A stretch of DNA of 64,000 bases, taken from positions 1 through 64,000 of the forward strand of contig CAVZUA010000039.1 in NCBI GenBank assembly GCA_963778385.1. The letters are read 5' to 3'. Shown here one piece after another: positions 9,259 through 17,854 of this stretch. The notes beneath the pieces are model-generated. The model searched no databases and had not been told where the DNA came from. It saw only the letters and a program-made list of their open reading frames with translations. Position numbers and translations under genes: made by a program. Source of the DNA: DATARH01 sp963778385 (lineage in GTDB: Bacteria; Pseudomonadota; Alphaproteobacteria; ATCC43930; CGMCC-115725). The stretch's first letter is position 1, and every line of letters starts with the position of its first letter.

Positions 9259-10638
9259 ATGTCGCGCGATTTGTTTGGAACTGACGGCATCCGCGGCACC
9301 ACGAATGTCGAGCCAATGACACCGGAGACGGTGCTGAAGGTCGCAATGGCCTTGGGCAGCTGTTTTCGCAGAGGTTCCCACAAGCACCTCGTTGTGATCG
9401 GTAAGGATACGCGCCTGTCGGGCTATATGCTCGAACCGGCCTTGACCGCCGGGTTCATCACGATGGGCATGGATGTCGTTCTGGTCGGCCCCTTGCCGAC
9501 CCCGGCAATCGCAATGCTGACACGTAGCCTACGCGCCGATATCGAAGTCGTGGTTTCGGCGTCACATAATCCGTTCGGCGACAACGGGATTAAATTATTC
9601 GGCCCCGACGGTTACAAGCTCTCGGACGATTTCGAGGACAAGATCGAGGCGGGCCTGATAAAGGGGCCGACCCGGCGCGCCGCGCCCCACGAACTCGGCC
9701 GCGCCAAGCGGCTCGACGATGCCGGCGGCCGCTATATCGAATTCGTCAAGCAGAGCTTCCCGAAGGGGCTGCGCCTCGACGGGCTGCGCGTCGTCGTCGA
9801 TTGCGCCCACGGCGCCGCCTACAAAGTCGCGCCGACTGTATTCTGGGAATTGGGCGCGGAAGTTTTTTCGGTCGGCGTCTCTCCCGATGGCTTCAACATC
9901 AACCGCGAATGCGGCGCGCTGGCGCCGGAACATATGCGGCAGGAGGTGCTGGCGCGGCGCGCCGATATCGGTATTGCTCTCGACGGCGATGCCGACCGGC
10001 TGATCATCGCCGATGAGCGCGGCGTCATTCTCGACGGCGATCAGCTGATGGCGCTGATCGCGAACAATCTCACCCATAGCACGCGCCTGCGGGGCGGCGC
10101 GCTGGTCGCGACGGTCATGTCGAACCTCGGCCTCGAACGCCACCTCGCCGGGCAGGGCATCGGCCTGCACCGAACCGCGGTTGGCGACCGCTATGTTGTC
10201 GAGAAGATGCGCAGTCTTGGCTGCAACCTCGGCGGCGAGCAGTCCGGCCACATCATCCTGAGCGATTACGCAACGACAGGCGACGGCTTGATCGCTGCGC
10301 TCCAGGTGATGGCCGCCATCGTCGAGACCGGCAAGCACGCCAGCGAGGTGTGCCGCGTCTTCGAGCCGGTGCCGCAGCTGTTGCGCAATGTACGGTTCGG
10401 GCGCGGACAGCCGCTCGATACGGCGCGCGTCAAAAACGCAATTACCGCTGCCGAGGCGCGGCTCGGGAAGGAGGGACGGCTGGTGATCCGTAATTCCGGC
10501 ACCGAGCCGGTGATCCGTGTCATGGCGCAGGGTGAGGACGAGACCTTGCTGACCGGGGTCGTTGACGACATCTGCGGCGCGATCCGCGATGGGGCAGAGA
10601 CCGAAATCGACGGTTGGTCAGAGCCACCGGTCCAGTAA
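9259..10638 (+). CDS. glmM: Phosphoglucosamine mutase
   Basis: GlmM interconverts glucosamine-6-phosphate and glucosamine-1-phosphate in cytoplasmic UDP-GlcNAc synthesis, feeding peptidoglycan and LPS. The 459-residue length is normal. Visible motifs are the N-terminal FGTDGIRG, the phosphoserine loop SASHNP (Ser about 102), the metal loop DGDADR (about 241-246), the sugar loop GGEQSGH and the C-terminal phosphate-binding RNSGTEPVIRVM. An AGGAAA site precedes ATG 9259. The frame is intact although genes on both sides are damaged. Its usual alpha neighbours (ftsH, folP) are not present. Confidence 0.97.
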   Translation: MSRDLFGTDGIRGTTNVEPMTPETVLKVAMALGSCFRRGSHKHLVVIGKDTRLSGYMLEPALTAGFITMGMDVVLVGPLPTPAIAMLTRSLRADIEVVVSASHNPFGDNGIKLFGPDGYKLSDDFEDKIEAGLIKGPTRRAAPHELGRAKRLDDAGGRYIEFVKQSFPKGLRLDGLRVVVDCAHGAAYKVAPTVFWELGAEVFSVGVSPDGFNINRECGALAPEHMRQEVLARRADIGIALDGDADRLIIADERGVILDGDQLMALIANNLTHSTRLRGGALVATVMSNLGLERHLAGQGIGLHRTAVGDRYVVEKMRSLGCNLGGEQSGHIILSDYATTGDGLIAALQVMAAIVETGKHASEVCRVFEPVPQLLRNVRFGRGQPLDTARVKNAITAAEARLGKEGRLVIRNSGTEPVIRVMAQGEDETLLTGVVDDICGAIRDGAETEIDGWSEPPVQ

Positions 10639-10660
10639 TGCACGGACCGAAACTGGTGGC

Positions 10661-10804
10661 TCAGCGGATCAGGCCAAGCCCGAGAATACCGACCAGGATC
10701 AGATACGCCGCGACGACATAGTTGACGATACGCGGGACGAACAAGATCAGCACACCGGCCAAGAGTGCGGCGAGGGGCTGAAGATGGGGAATGTGGAGGG
10801 TCAT
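10661..10804 (-). CDS. DUF3096 small membrane protein
   Basis: The 47-residue protein consists of two hydrophobic helices (LAALLAGVLILFVPRIVNYV and AYLILVGILGLGL), the pattern of DUF3096, a widespread small membrane family of unknown function. An AAGGA site lies eight bases upstream of its ATG (10802-10804 on the plus strand). It converges on glmM, with 22 bases between stops. Confidence 0.75.
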   Translation of the reverse strand: MTLHIPHLQPLAALLAGVLILFVPRIVNYVVAAYLILVGILGLGLIR

Positions 10805-10849
10805 AGCGAATTTCCTTGTGGTTCGGAGGCCGGGCTGTAGCAGCCTGCG

Positions 10850-11542
10850 TCACGCCAACTTCTCAGCCCGAGCCACCGGTCGCCCATTCTGGTTTTCGAC
10901 CCTCACGGCGAAGTCGTAGCGGTCAATGTCGAGCGCGATGTCCACATCCTCGGGGTGCAAATGTAGCCGAGCCGGATCTTGAAATCGCACGACTTCCCTA
11001 CCCGCCAAGATCAGACGCTGAACGGCCCACCTGTCCCCCGGACGGCCTTCAAGACGATTGCGAAGATGGATCGCACATACCTCGTCCTCGTCGGTCCGGT
11101 TGATCCCGTTATCGCCCATCGCGACCAAGGTGATCTGCTTGGGCGATCCTGCCAGCATCGCTCGGGCGGTCGCAGTCGCGGTAACCAAGGAGGCCGCATA
11201 GAGCCGGTCGGCCCGGTTCGCCGCGACAATGCCCTGCGTGCCTGCACTGGTCCTCTGGATGAGGGTCTTGTCCCCGAAGTTGACATCGGAGATCTCAAAC
11301 GGAGAGTTGCCGAAATCGAACCCCCGTGGTGCACGGCCCTGAAATTCACCTATGCAGATCTGACCGATCCCGGCTTCGCGTAATGCCAGGGCTTCCTCGA
11401 CTGAGCGGACCATCACAATAGCGGAGGCGCCGTTCGCGAGCGCCACAGCAGCGGTGGTGAAGGCACGAAACACATCAATAATCGCCACCGTGCCGGCCGC
11501 CCCTGCCGCACCTTCGAGTAGGCTCTGGATCGAGACGTTCAT
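10850..11542 (-). CDS. comB: 2-phosphosulfolactate phosphatase family protein (ComB)
   Basis: The 230-residue protein has the ComB signatures IDVFRAFTTA, NSPFEI, RTSAGTQG and MGDNGINRTDEDE. ComB hydrolyses 2-phospho-3-sulfolactate in coenzyme M synthesis in archaea; bacterial homologues often act in unknown contexts, so the substrate here is uncertain. The frame is intact. An IS3-family element is inserted nine bases upstream of the ATG, separating the gene from its native promoter and ribosome-binding region, so present expression may depend on IS-derived transcription or be lost. Confidence 0.85.
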   Translation of the reverse strand: MNVSIQSLLEGAAGAAGTVAIIDVFRAFTTAAVALANGASAIVMVRSVEEALALREAGIGQICIGEFQGRAPRGFDFGNSPFEISDVNFGDKTLIQRTSAGTQGIVAANRADRLYAASLVTATATARAMLAGSPKQITLVAMGDNGINRTDEDEVCAIHLRNRLEGRPGDRWAVQRLILAGREVVRFQDPARLHLHPEDVDIALDIDRYDFAVRVENQNGRPVARAEKLA

Positions 11543-11585
11543 GAGCTATCGTGGACTTGCCCCGCTTTAGTGGAGAGGGATTGGC

Positions 11586-12446
11586 TCATTTGGCGGCCGT
11601 TTTTTCGAACTGAGCCGGGCTTGTGAAGTCGAGGGCGGAATGGCGCCGGACGGGATTGTAGAACCCGTCGATATAGCGGCCAATGGCCTGGTCGGCTTCT
11701 TGGCGGGTGTAGAAGACGGTCCGCCAGACGAGCTCGGATTTCAGGGTCTTGAAGAACGTTTCCACCATGGCGTTGTCGTAGCAATTTCCCTTGCCGGACA
11801 TTGAGATCATGATGCCGTGCTTGCGCAGCTCGGCCTGATAATCGATCGAGCAATACTGGCTGCCACGGTCTGAATGGTGGACCAGCCCGGCTGCCGGACG
11901 ACGCATGGTCAGGGATTTGCGCAGAGCAGACAGAGCCAGGTCCCGATGCAACCGGTCGCCGGTTGCCCAGCCGACGACCCGACGAGCGAACAGGTCGATG
12001 ACAACCGCGAGGTACAACCAGCCTTCGCGGGTCCACACGTAGGAGATGTCGGCACCCCACTTCTTATCGGGGCCGGTTGCCGTGAAGTCCTGATCAAGCA
12101 GGTTCGGCGCGACCGGCCAAGCGTGATGGCTGTCCGTGGTCCGCTTGAACCGCCGCTTCTGCCGAGCCTGCAGGCCGTTGTCGCGCATCAGCCGGGCGAT
12201 CCGGCGACGACCGACCACTAGGCCGATATCCCGCAGTTCCCGTGTCATTCGGGGACTGCCATAGGTGCTGTTCGACAAGGCAAAGGCCGACCGGACATGC
12301 GCCAGCAGCACCATGTCGTCGCGTTGGCGGTGGCAGGCCAGCCGACCTCTCCAGGCAAAATAACCGCTTTGGCTGACACCAAGCACGCAACAAAGGCGAT
12401 GGACGGGGAATGCCGCTTTCGCCCCATCGATGAGCGCGAACCTCAT
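11586..12446 (-). CDS. IS3-family transposase OrfB (DDE integrase domain)
   Basis: The 286-residue protein carries the HTH_21-like segment STYGSPRMTRELRD and an rve-type DDE core: first Asp in WGADISYVWT, second in HHSDRGSQY, Glu in AMVETFFKTLKSE. It starts at ATG 12446, overlapping the OrfA stop by four bases, so the full transposase is probably an OrfAB fusion made by -1 frameshifting. A T6 run lies just upstream of the overlap. All catalytic residues are present. Confidence 0.92.
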   Translation of the reverse strand: MRFALIDGAKAAFPVHRLCCVLGVSQSGYFAWRGRLACHRQRDDMVLLAHVRSAFALSNSTYGSPRMTRELRDIGLVVGRRRIARLMRDNGLQARQKRRFKRTTDSHHAWPVAPNLLDQDFTATGPDKKWGADISYVWTREGWLYLAVVIDLFARRVVGWATGDRLHRDLALSALRKSLTMRRPAAGLVHHSDRGSQYCSIDYQAELRKHGIMISMSGKGNCYDNAMVETFFKTLKSELVWRTVFYTRQEADQAIGRYIDGFYNPVRRHSALDFTSPAQFEKTAAK

Positions 12447-12730
12447 CGACTTCCCTCCCGGGCGAAAAAAGCGGTGGCCTTCTTCAGGATGTCCCGCTCC
12501 TGGCGAAGGATCTCGTTCTCCCGGCGCAGCCGCTCCAGCTCGGCTGTGACATCACTCTCCGCCGCCGCGGGGTCGACAGCGTGCCGATCCCGGCTCCGCC
12601 CGATCCAGCGGACCAGCGTCGATAGCCCAATTCCCAGATCACCGGCGATCTCGCGCTGCGTTCGCCCGCTGGTCTGCACCAAGCGGACCGCTTCCTCCGC
12701 AAATTCCTTCGTAAACCGTCGCTGCTGCAT
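12443..12730 (-). CDS. IS3-family OrfA (HTH protein)
   Basis: OrfA is 95 residues: an HTH_8-type DNA-binding half (RFTKEFAEEAVRLVQTSGRT, then IGLSTLVRWIG) and a C-terminal leucine-zipper-like helix (ELERLRRENEILRQERDILK). It binds the IS ends and is fused to OrfB by programmed frameshifting. A TAGGAGGAA Shine-Dalgarno precedes the ATG. The frame is intact. Confidence 0.9.
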   Translation of the reverse strand: MQQRRFTKEFAEEAVRLVQTSGRTQREIAGDLGIGLSTLVRWIGRSRDRHAVDPAAAESDVTAELERLRRENEILRQERDILKKATAFFAREGSR

Positions 12731-13051
12731 CGTCGAGTTCCTCCTAAATCATCGGGGAACTCTCCACTTTTCCGAAGCAAGTCCATCGAGCGCCGTGAGC
12801 AAGATCCAAACCTCTATCACGGGCAGTGACGCCCTCGATCTGCGTCATATTCGACCCTTGAGGAGTGACGGCGAGGCGGCGCAGGGCGGCGGCGACGGGC
12901 GCTGAACGCTGAAGCGCAGGCGAAAACGTAGAACCCCACCAAGCGAGGGCCACCAGCGTCAGTCGGAGATCGCAGTGCCGGATCTAGGCGAAATCGCGTC
13001 CCGCACTGTACGGAGTCCGTAGTGATCCCCTGGCGGCGAGGTCCTTGTTTA

Positions 13052-13432
13052 TCATAGGAACCTACCCGAGCGCCACGTCGCCAGCCGCGCTGAAACGAAG
13101 ACGCCCACGGCTCCACCTAAAACCTTCATGGCCGCATCGTGGACCCGACCATCCCGGGTGGGTACGAGGTGCTGAAGAGTTTCAAGCGACAAGGCAAGTG
13201 CCACCAGTAGCAGCAGAACCACGCCGCGGCGTTTCGGGTAGCCAAGGCAAAACACTCCACCAAGCACGGAGAAAGCGGCGAACCGCTCAAGATCCGGTGG
13301 AGCACCGGTGACGGGCCGCCAGCCGATTGGGGAGAGCGTGATGAAGATCACGGCAACCAGAAGCAGCCACCCAATCCAACGGCATATGACCAAGGTGCAG
13401 GCGCGTTGAGAGGTACCGTCGGGTGGGCGCAT
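13052..13432 (-). CDS. VanZ-like membrane protein
   Basis: The protein has an N-terminal membrane helix (IGWLLLVAVIFITLSPIGW), then DLERFAAFSVLGGVFCLGYP, a second hydrophobic segment and LETLQHLVPTRDGRVHDA, the arrangement of VanZ-like proteins (Arg before a hydrophobic helix, then E-x2-Q-x2-P-x-R-x6-D). ATG 13432 is chosen because it directly follows the stop of the upstream gene (TGA-A-ATG). Function is unknown; the family is linked to glycopeptide resistance only in vanZ itself, and in proteobacteria it usually sits near surface-polysaccharide genes. Confidence 0.6.
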   Translation of the reverse strand: MRPPDGTSQRACTLVICRWIGWLLLVAVIFITLSPIGWRPVTGAPPDLERFAAFSVLGGVFCLGYPKRRGVVLLLLVALALSLETLQHLVPTRDGRVHDAAMKVLGGAVGVFVSARLATWRSGRFL

Positions 13433-13433
13433 T

Positions 13434-13676
13434 TCAGTGCGGCTCGAACATGATCGAAACTCGCGCCCCCAACTTCGGATCATACAGAGCCAGAACGTGT
13501 TGCCCCGTCTCTACATGCAGTCGTGCGCCCGGCTGGACCCGGAACAAGGAGCCGTCACGAGCGCGCACATAGCCGCTGGCGCGCAGGTCGTTAAAGCGAA
13601 ATCGCGCAATGCCTGCCGACGGGGCGTAGAACGTCGCTTCGTGCGCGGGGCCTTCGTAGATGGTCTCGGTAGGCAT
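13434..13676 (-). CDS. Hypothetical protein coupled to the VanZ-like gene
   Basis: This 80-residue soluble protein (MPTETIYEGPAHEATFYAPS start, then RFRFNDLRASGYVRARDGSL and GQHVLALYDPKLGARVSI) has regularly alternating beta-strand character. No family is recognised. Its stop is one base from the VanZ-like start, so both are probably translated from one mRNA. Confidence 0.5.
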   Translation of the reverse strand: MPTETIYEGPAHEATFYAPSAGIARFRFNDLRASGYVRARDGSLFRVQPGARLHVETGQHVLALYDPKLGARVSIMFEPH

Positions 13677-14058
13677 CGTTAAATAATATCGCGTAAGGCG
13701 ATCACGCCAATAGGCCGCATTCGATCGGCGCGGATCAACTACTGGGCAACGAGGTCTATTTTGCTAGGCTGTCCCGACGGGCTGCTCTAGCAGGGGCCGC
13801 CCTCCACGGCGCAAGTCTGCTCGCGTTGTCCCCAGGTGCCGTTCACCCAGGACCAGCGCTCAAAGATCGAGCGTCCTCCGCGTCGATCGTGATTGAGTGA
13901 ACCGGCATGTACGATACGAAGTGCTCAGCGATGGATCGTTGTTTTTAACATTGCCGATGCGGCCGCTCACGGGCCAGCACGTCACCCGCAGCTGCACCCC
14001 TCTTTCTCGGCAAGTCGACGGCCCTCAGTTATTCGACGCGCTGTGGATAACGTCGAAG
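13677..14058. other. Intergenic stretch with a possible gene remnant
   Basis: No complete gene is seen. On the minus strand, 13787 to about 13900 encodes a C-terminal-looking tail with FERWSWVNGTWGQREQTC before a TAG, but without a start codon; it may be the end of a lost small secreted protein. Confidence 0.2.
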
Positions 14059-14358
14059 CTAGTACCTCTGCACAGAAGAATTGACGGGTTGATCGTGACT
14101 GGCCCGGAGAGGCGGTAGCGTCTCGGGATCGACCAGCACCTGGATGCTTCGGGCGGTCCCGGGGCGGCGTCGGATGAGCCCGTTGCGTTCCAGCGTGATT
14201 ACCATCTGGTGGACTGACGGTGGCGTCACCCGGAAGAATCGCTGCAAATCGGCTTCGGCTGGCGGTCGGCCGATCACCAGCGTGTCAACCGATGTTCGGA
14301 ACTGGACGATTGTGTTGAAAAAGTCGGGAGTTGCCGAAGCGCGGCGGGGCTGATTCAA
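14059..14358 (-). CDS. LexA-like winged-helix DNA-binding protein
   Basis: Residues 33-80 (GRPPAEADLQRFFRVTPPSV, HQMVITLERNGLIRRRPG, ARSIQVLV) match the LexA-type N-terminal winged helix used alone in many alphaproteobacterial regulators. No protease domain follows. The only in-frame start is TTG 14358, and the N-terminal 30 residues do not look conserved, so the 5' end may have been damaged, possibly when the IS element at 14439 inserted nearby. Targets are unknown. Confidence 0.55.
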   Translation of the reverse strand: MNQPRRASATPDFFNTIVQFRTSVDTLVIGRPPAEADLQRFFRVTPPSVHQMVITLERNGLIRRRPGTARSIQVLVDPETLPPLRASHDQPVNSSVQRY

Positions 14359-14482
14359 TCCGGTCGGGGGACTGGAGTTCAGCCGATGATGGGGGAACGT
14401 CGGAGCGGGCAGGACGCCTCCCCCGCATCACGGTTGATTGGGACACCTCGCAAGCGGACGATTTCCGCACGAGAGGTGTGCC

Positions 14483-14869
14483 ATGGACCATCAGGCGAAA
14501 GACATAGGAGCGCGGCCGAGCGCCGCGGAGCGAACGCAAGAGTCTGGCGTAGCGGCGCTCGGCCGCGGTGGCAGGATGTCGCGACAGCGCAAGACTGCCG
14601 CAGTACTCCGGCTGTTGCGCGGCGAAGACCTTGAGACAGTTTCGCGCGAGCTCGGCGTTACGGCGGCGACGCTCACCGGCTGGCACGACGCCTTCCTGGC
14701 CGCCGGTGAAGCTGCCCTGACGACCCGTCCGGCCACGGGCGAAGAACTGGAGAGTGACCGGCTGAAGGCCAGGCTCGGGGCGGCGCTGATCGAGCGCGAC
14801 TTGCTCAATGAGAAGATCGCTCTCCTGGAGGCCGACCGCCCTTTTGCTCGACGCAGGCGCAAGCCATGA
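14483..14869 (+). CDS. IS3-family OrfA (outer element)
   Basis: The protein (128 residues from ATG 14483) has an HTH region (RQRKTAAVLRLLRGEDLETV, then ELGVTAATLTGWHDAFL) and a C-terminal coiled coil (RLKARLGAALIERDLLNEKI). It is preceded by a GAGAGGTG stretch. Its stop overlaps the orfB start by four bases (ATGA), as usual for this IS group. The frame is intact, but the transposase partner is split. Confidence 0.75.
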   Translation: MDHQAKDIGARPSAAERTQESGVAALGRGGRMSRQRKTAAVLRLLRGEDLETVSRELGVTAATLTGWHDAFLAAGEAALTTRPATGEELESDRLKARLGAALIERDLLNEKIALLEADRPFARRRRKP

Positions 14870-15183
14870 GCCGCGTCATTTCGCCGGTCACCGACAAGCC
14901 GTATGGTCTGGCCGCGGTCTGCCGCGTCTGGCGGCTCGCCCGCTCAGGCGTTTATCGCCACCAGTCGACGCCGCCGGCGTGGCAGCGGCGCGGACCGCTC
15001 GGCGCGATGTCGGATGACGCGCTGGCCACGGCGATCCAGGAGGTGCTCGCCGCAAGCCCGTTCCATGGCGAGGGGCATCGCAAAGTCTGGGCGCGATTGC
15101 GTTATGCCGGGACCCGCACCTCGATGCGACGGGTGCTCCGGCTGATGCGCCAGAACAACCTGCTGGCACCGACGCGGGTTGGT

Positions 15184-16504
15184 GGGACTGTCAGGAATTT
15201 CGTGCGCGGCTGGGCGGTTGAACATGATCAGGCCATGGCCCTTGTGAAGCGTTCGCCGAAGAGAACGGCGAACTGGGCCTTGGCCATGCACCACTCGCGC
15301 GGCGGCATGATCCACTCCTTCTCGGAGCGGTTCAAGACCAGGAAGAGCAGTTTCGTTGCGGCCTCGTCGGTGGGGAAATGGCCTCTGGCTCTGACGGCTC
15401 GGCGGAGCTTGGAGTTCAGCGCCTCGATAGCATTTGTGGTGTAGAGAATCCGGCGCACATCGCCGGGGAAGGCATAGAACGGGATGACTTCGCCCCAGGC
15501 CCGCCGCCAGCTCTGGCCGATTGCCGGGTATTTGCGGCCCCAGAGGCCCTCTTCGAAGGCGGTGAGCGCGGCTTCGGCCGCCGCGGCGTCGATGGCCCGG
15601 TAGATATCCTTGAGCGCGGCCGCCACGGGCTTGCGGTCCTTCCAGGAGACGAAATCCAGGCTGTGGCGCAGCAGGTGGACGATGCAGGTCTGCACCGTGG
15701 CCTGCGGGAAGACAGCGGTGATCGCGTCCGGGAAGCCCTTCAGGCCGTCGACGACGGCGATCAGCACATCTTCGACGCCGCGGTTCTTCAGCTCGTTCAT
15801 CACGCGCAGCCAGAATTTGGCGCCTTCGTTCTGCTCGAGCCACAGGCCCAGGATCTCCTTGGTGCCGTCGGCGCGCACGCCGAGCGCGATATGGACGGCC
15901 TTGTTGCGCACCAGCCCTTCGTCGCGGATCTTGACCCGCAGCGCATCGAAGAAGACCAGCGGGTAGATCGCTTCCAGCGGGCGGGCCTGCCAGGCGGCGA
16001 CCTCCTCCAGCACCGCATCGGTCACCGCGCTGATCAGGTCGGGCGAGACCTCGATGCCGTAGAGATCGCGCAGATGGCCGACGATCTCGCGCGTGCTCAT
16101 GCCGCGGGCGTACATCGAGATGATCTTGTCGTCGAACCCCGGAAAGCGGCGCTGGTACTTGGCGATCAGCTGCGGATCGAAGCTGCGCCTGGCGGTCGCG
16201 CGGCACCGCCAGCTCGATCTGCCCGGTGTCGGTGATGACCGTCTTCTTGCCATAGCCATTACGCCGGTTGCCGGGCTCCTCGCCGGCAAGATGATGGTCC
16301 ATCTCGGCGTTCAGCACCCGTTCGGCCAGCGCCTTCTTCAGATCGTCGAGCAGGCCATTCGGATCGAAGGCCGTCTTGGCGATCGGCGCCGGCCAGAAGC
16401 TGGTCGAGGATGGCATCAGGGATAATGAGGCTCTTTGCGTCGCGGCATTGGCGGGGCTCCTTTGCTCCCATCATGCCCAACCCCGCACGAAATTCCTGAC
16501 ATCC
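15184..16504 (-). mobile_element. IS256-family insertion sequence
   Basis: The element is 1321 bp. The left end reads GGGACTGTCAGGAATTTCGT and the complement of the right end GGGATGTCAGGAATTTCGTG, inverted repeats that differ by a one-base indel. It is flanked by a perfect 9-bp direct repeat CGGGTTGGT (15175-15183 and 16505-16513), matching the 8-9 bp duplications of this family. It encodes a single Mutator-type transposase on the minus strand. Confidence 0.93.
15228..16416 (-). pseudogene. IS256-family (Mutator-type) transposase, one frameshift
   Basis: The N-terminal 75 residues (NGLLDDLKKALAERVLNAEM, NRRNGYGKKTV, IELAVPRDRQ) are in one frame; from about 16195 the protein continues in another (SFDPQLIAKYQRRFPGFDDK ...). 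The catalytic domain is complete: Asp in VFFDALRVKIRD, Asp in VIAVVDGLKGFPDA and Glu in TTNAIEALNSKLRR. One indel near 16190-16200 disrupts the gene, so this copy is probably inactive unless the indel is a sequence error. The clean 9-bp target duplication shows that it was active recently. Confidence 0.9.
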
Positions 16505-17372
16505 CGGGTTGGTTCACCGCGTGGGCCGCGCAACCATGACGGCACCATCATCCCCGACACGGTCGACGTGATGTGGGGCACCGACCTGACGACGACGATC
16601 ACCGGCGAAGGCCAGGCGACGGTGTTCATCGCGGTTGATCATTGCTCTGCCGAATGTGTCGGCATCCATGCGCATCCGCAGGCCACTCGCTTCCAGGCCC
16701 TGGAGCCGATCCGCCAGGGCGTGCGCCAGCACTTCGGCGGATTTGCCAAGGCGATCGCCCGCGGTCTGGCCATGCGGCATGACCATGGATCGCAATACAT
16801 GTCGCACCACTTCCAGACGGAGATCGCCTTCCTCGGCATCGAGAGTTCGCCCGCCTTCATCCGCGCGCCGGAAGGCAATGGCTGTGCCGAGCGGTTCATC
16901 CGCACGCTCAAGGAAAACCTGCTGTGGGTGCAGACCTTCGAGACTATCGAGGAGCTGCGCCAAGCCCTGCTCGAGTTCCGCCAGACCTACAACACCACTT
17001 GGCTGATCGAGCGGCACGGCTTCCTCACGCCAGCCCAATTCCGTCAGAAGCAGCTTCAAACTGCCGCCATCGCTGCGTAGGGTTCAATCCGGTGTCCCAA
17101 AAACCGCAGGCGGTACATCATCAAGCTAATATCTTTGCGCCACAACCCATCAGCAAGCCGCGGAAAGCAGGGCACGCAGCGGTTCCCGGAAGAGCAAAGC
17201 GGGCCACACTCGCCCGCGATGAACTGAACGAATCGATTGGGCTGAATTAAACTGAGGTGCCGTTCTCGCCGGGCTTATCGCAAAGTCGCAGCTTACTTTT
17301 TGGCTCGGTACTAGACAAATCTTGAAGACCGTCCAAGAAGGAAGGTAGACGGCCTATACCGAGGAGAAAAAT

Positions 17373-17615
17373 TTGATAGCGGCAGCGGTTGTGGAAATTT
17401 TTGTCAGGCAGCAGAAGGGCCTTGGAGTATTCAAATTTACAAAGCTCCCTATGAAAGACGATCACCTGTGTCTTCCTTCCGCGCACCGGCGCGGCCGGCT
17501 AAACCGATACATGGTGACCGATGTGGCCCAAAATGCCGATCCCGAACGCATCTCGGAGAACTCTGCCGGGCCTTTGCGTGCATGTGTCTATGTCTCATTT
17601 TGCGACGAGATATAA
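17373..17615 (+). CDS. Possible hypothetical protein
   Basis: A GAGGAG site at 17361 precedes TTG 17373. The first 35 residues (VVEIFVRQQKGLGVFKFTKL, PMKDDHLCL) look like a folded protein, but the later part is less convincing, so a frameshifted remnant is possible. Bases 17100-17372 and 17616-17854 contain no other recognisable feature. Confidence 0.3.
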   Translation: MIAAAVVEIFVRQQKGLGVFKFTKLPMKDDHLCLPSAHRRGRLNRYMVTDVAQNADPERISENSAGPLRACVYVSFCDEI

Positions 17616-17854
17616 CCAGCCATGCTTCGCGGCCTCTCCCTCGGCGGCACCCTCACGCAAGTGGCGACCGTAGGCATCAACGCAAAAGGCCCGAGGGTTG
17701 AAGCAATGCATGGTCGGGCGACGGACAACAAGAAGGGTAAATGCTTTGCGGATGCGCTGCCGGCGCCGTGACGCGCCCAGGGAGCGGGTGTCATTCCACG
17801 CTCCGATTGGCGCCCGCTCTTTTACCGGCACCGCAGCGTGCCCGAAGGCGGAAG

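Larger units (their letters stand above)
11552..12785 (-). mobile_element. Complete IS3-family insertion sequence
   Basis: The element is 1234 bp. Its ends are imperfect inverted repeats: 11552 onward reads TGGACTTGCCCCGCTTTAGT, and the complement from 12785 reads TGGACTTGCTTCGGAAAAGT, both followed by GGAGAG. The flanks carry a 3-bp direct repeat, TCG (11549-11551 and 12786-12788), a size usual for IS3 elements. It contains two overlapping frames (orfA, orfB) and looks intact and potentially mobile. Confidence 0.9.
14866..17080 (+). pseudogene. IS3-family OrfB, split by IS256
   Basis: The N-terminal half (14866-15183: PVTDKPYGLAAVCRVWRLAR, FHGEGHRKVWARLRYAG, MRRVLRLMRQNNLLAP) and the C-terminal half (16514-17080) are in the same reading frame once the inserted IS256 and one copy of the 9-bp duplication are removed. 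The C-terminal half holds the DDE core: WGTDLTTTITGEG, RHDHGSQYMS and GCAERFIRTLKENLLW. The split copy cannot be functional, although OrfA is intact. Confidence 0.88.
14439..17099 (+). mobile_element. IS3-family element interrupted by an IS256-family element
   Basis: The outer element carries IS3-type orfA and orfB. Its likely ends share TGGGACACC (14439-14447 on the plus strand and 17091-17099 on the minus strand). No clear target duplication is visible at these ends, so the exact limits are approximate. Removing 15184-16504 plus one 9-bp duplication restores a continuous orfB, proving that the IS256 element inserted later. Confidence 0.75.

Noticed and set aside
17500..17570. A stretch with GCCGATCCCGAACGCATCTC that recalls part of 5S rRNA
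   Set aside because: Only the short CCGATCCCGAACGC-like core resembles 5S; the flanking helices do not match and no rRNA operon is near.
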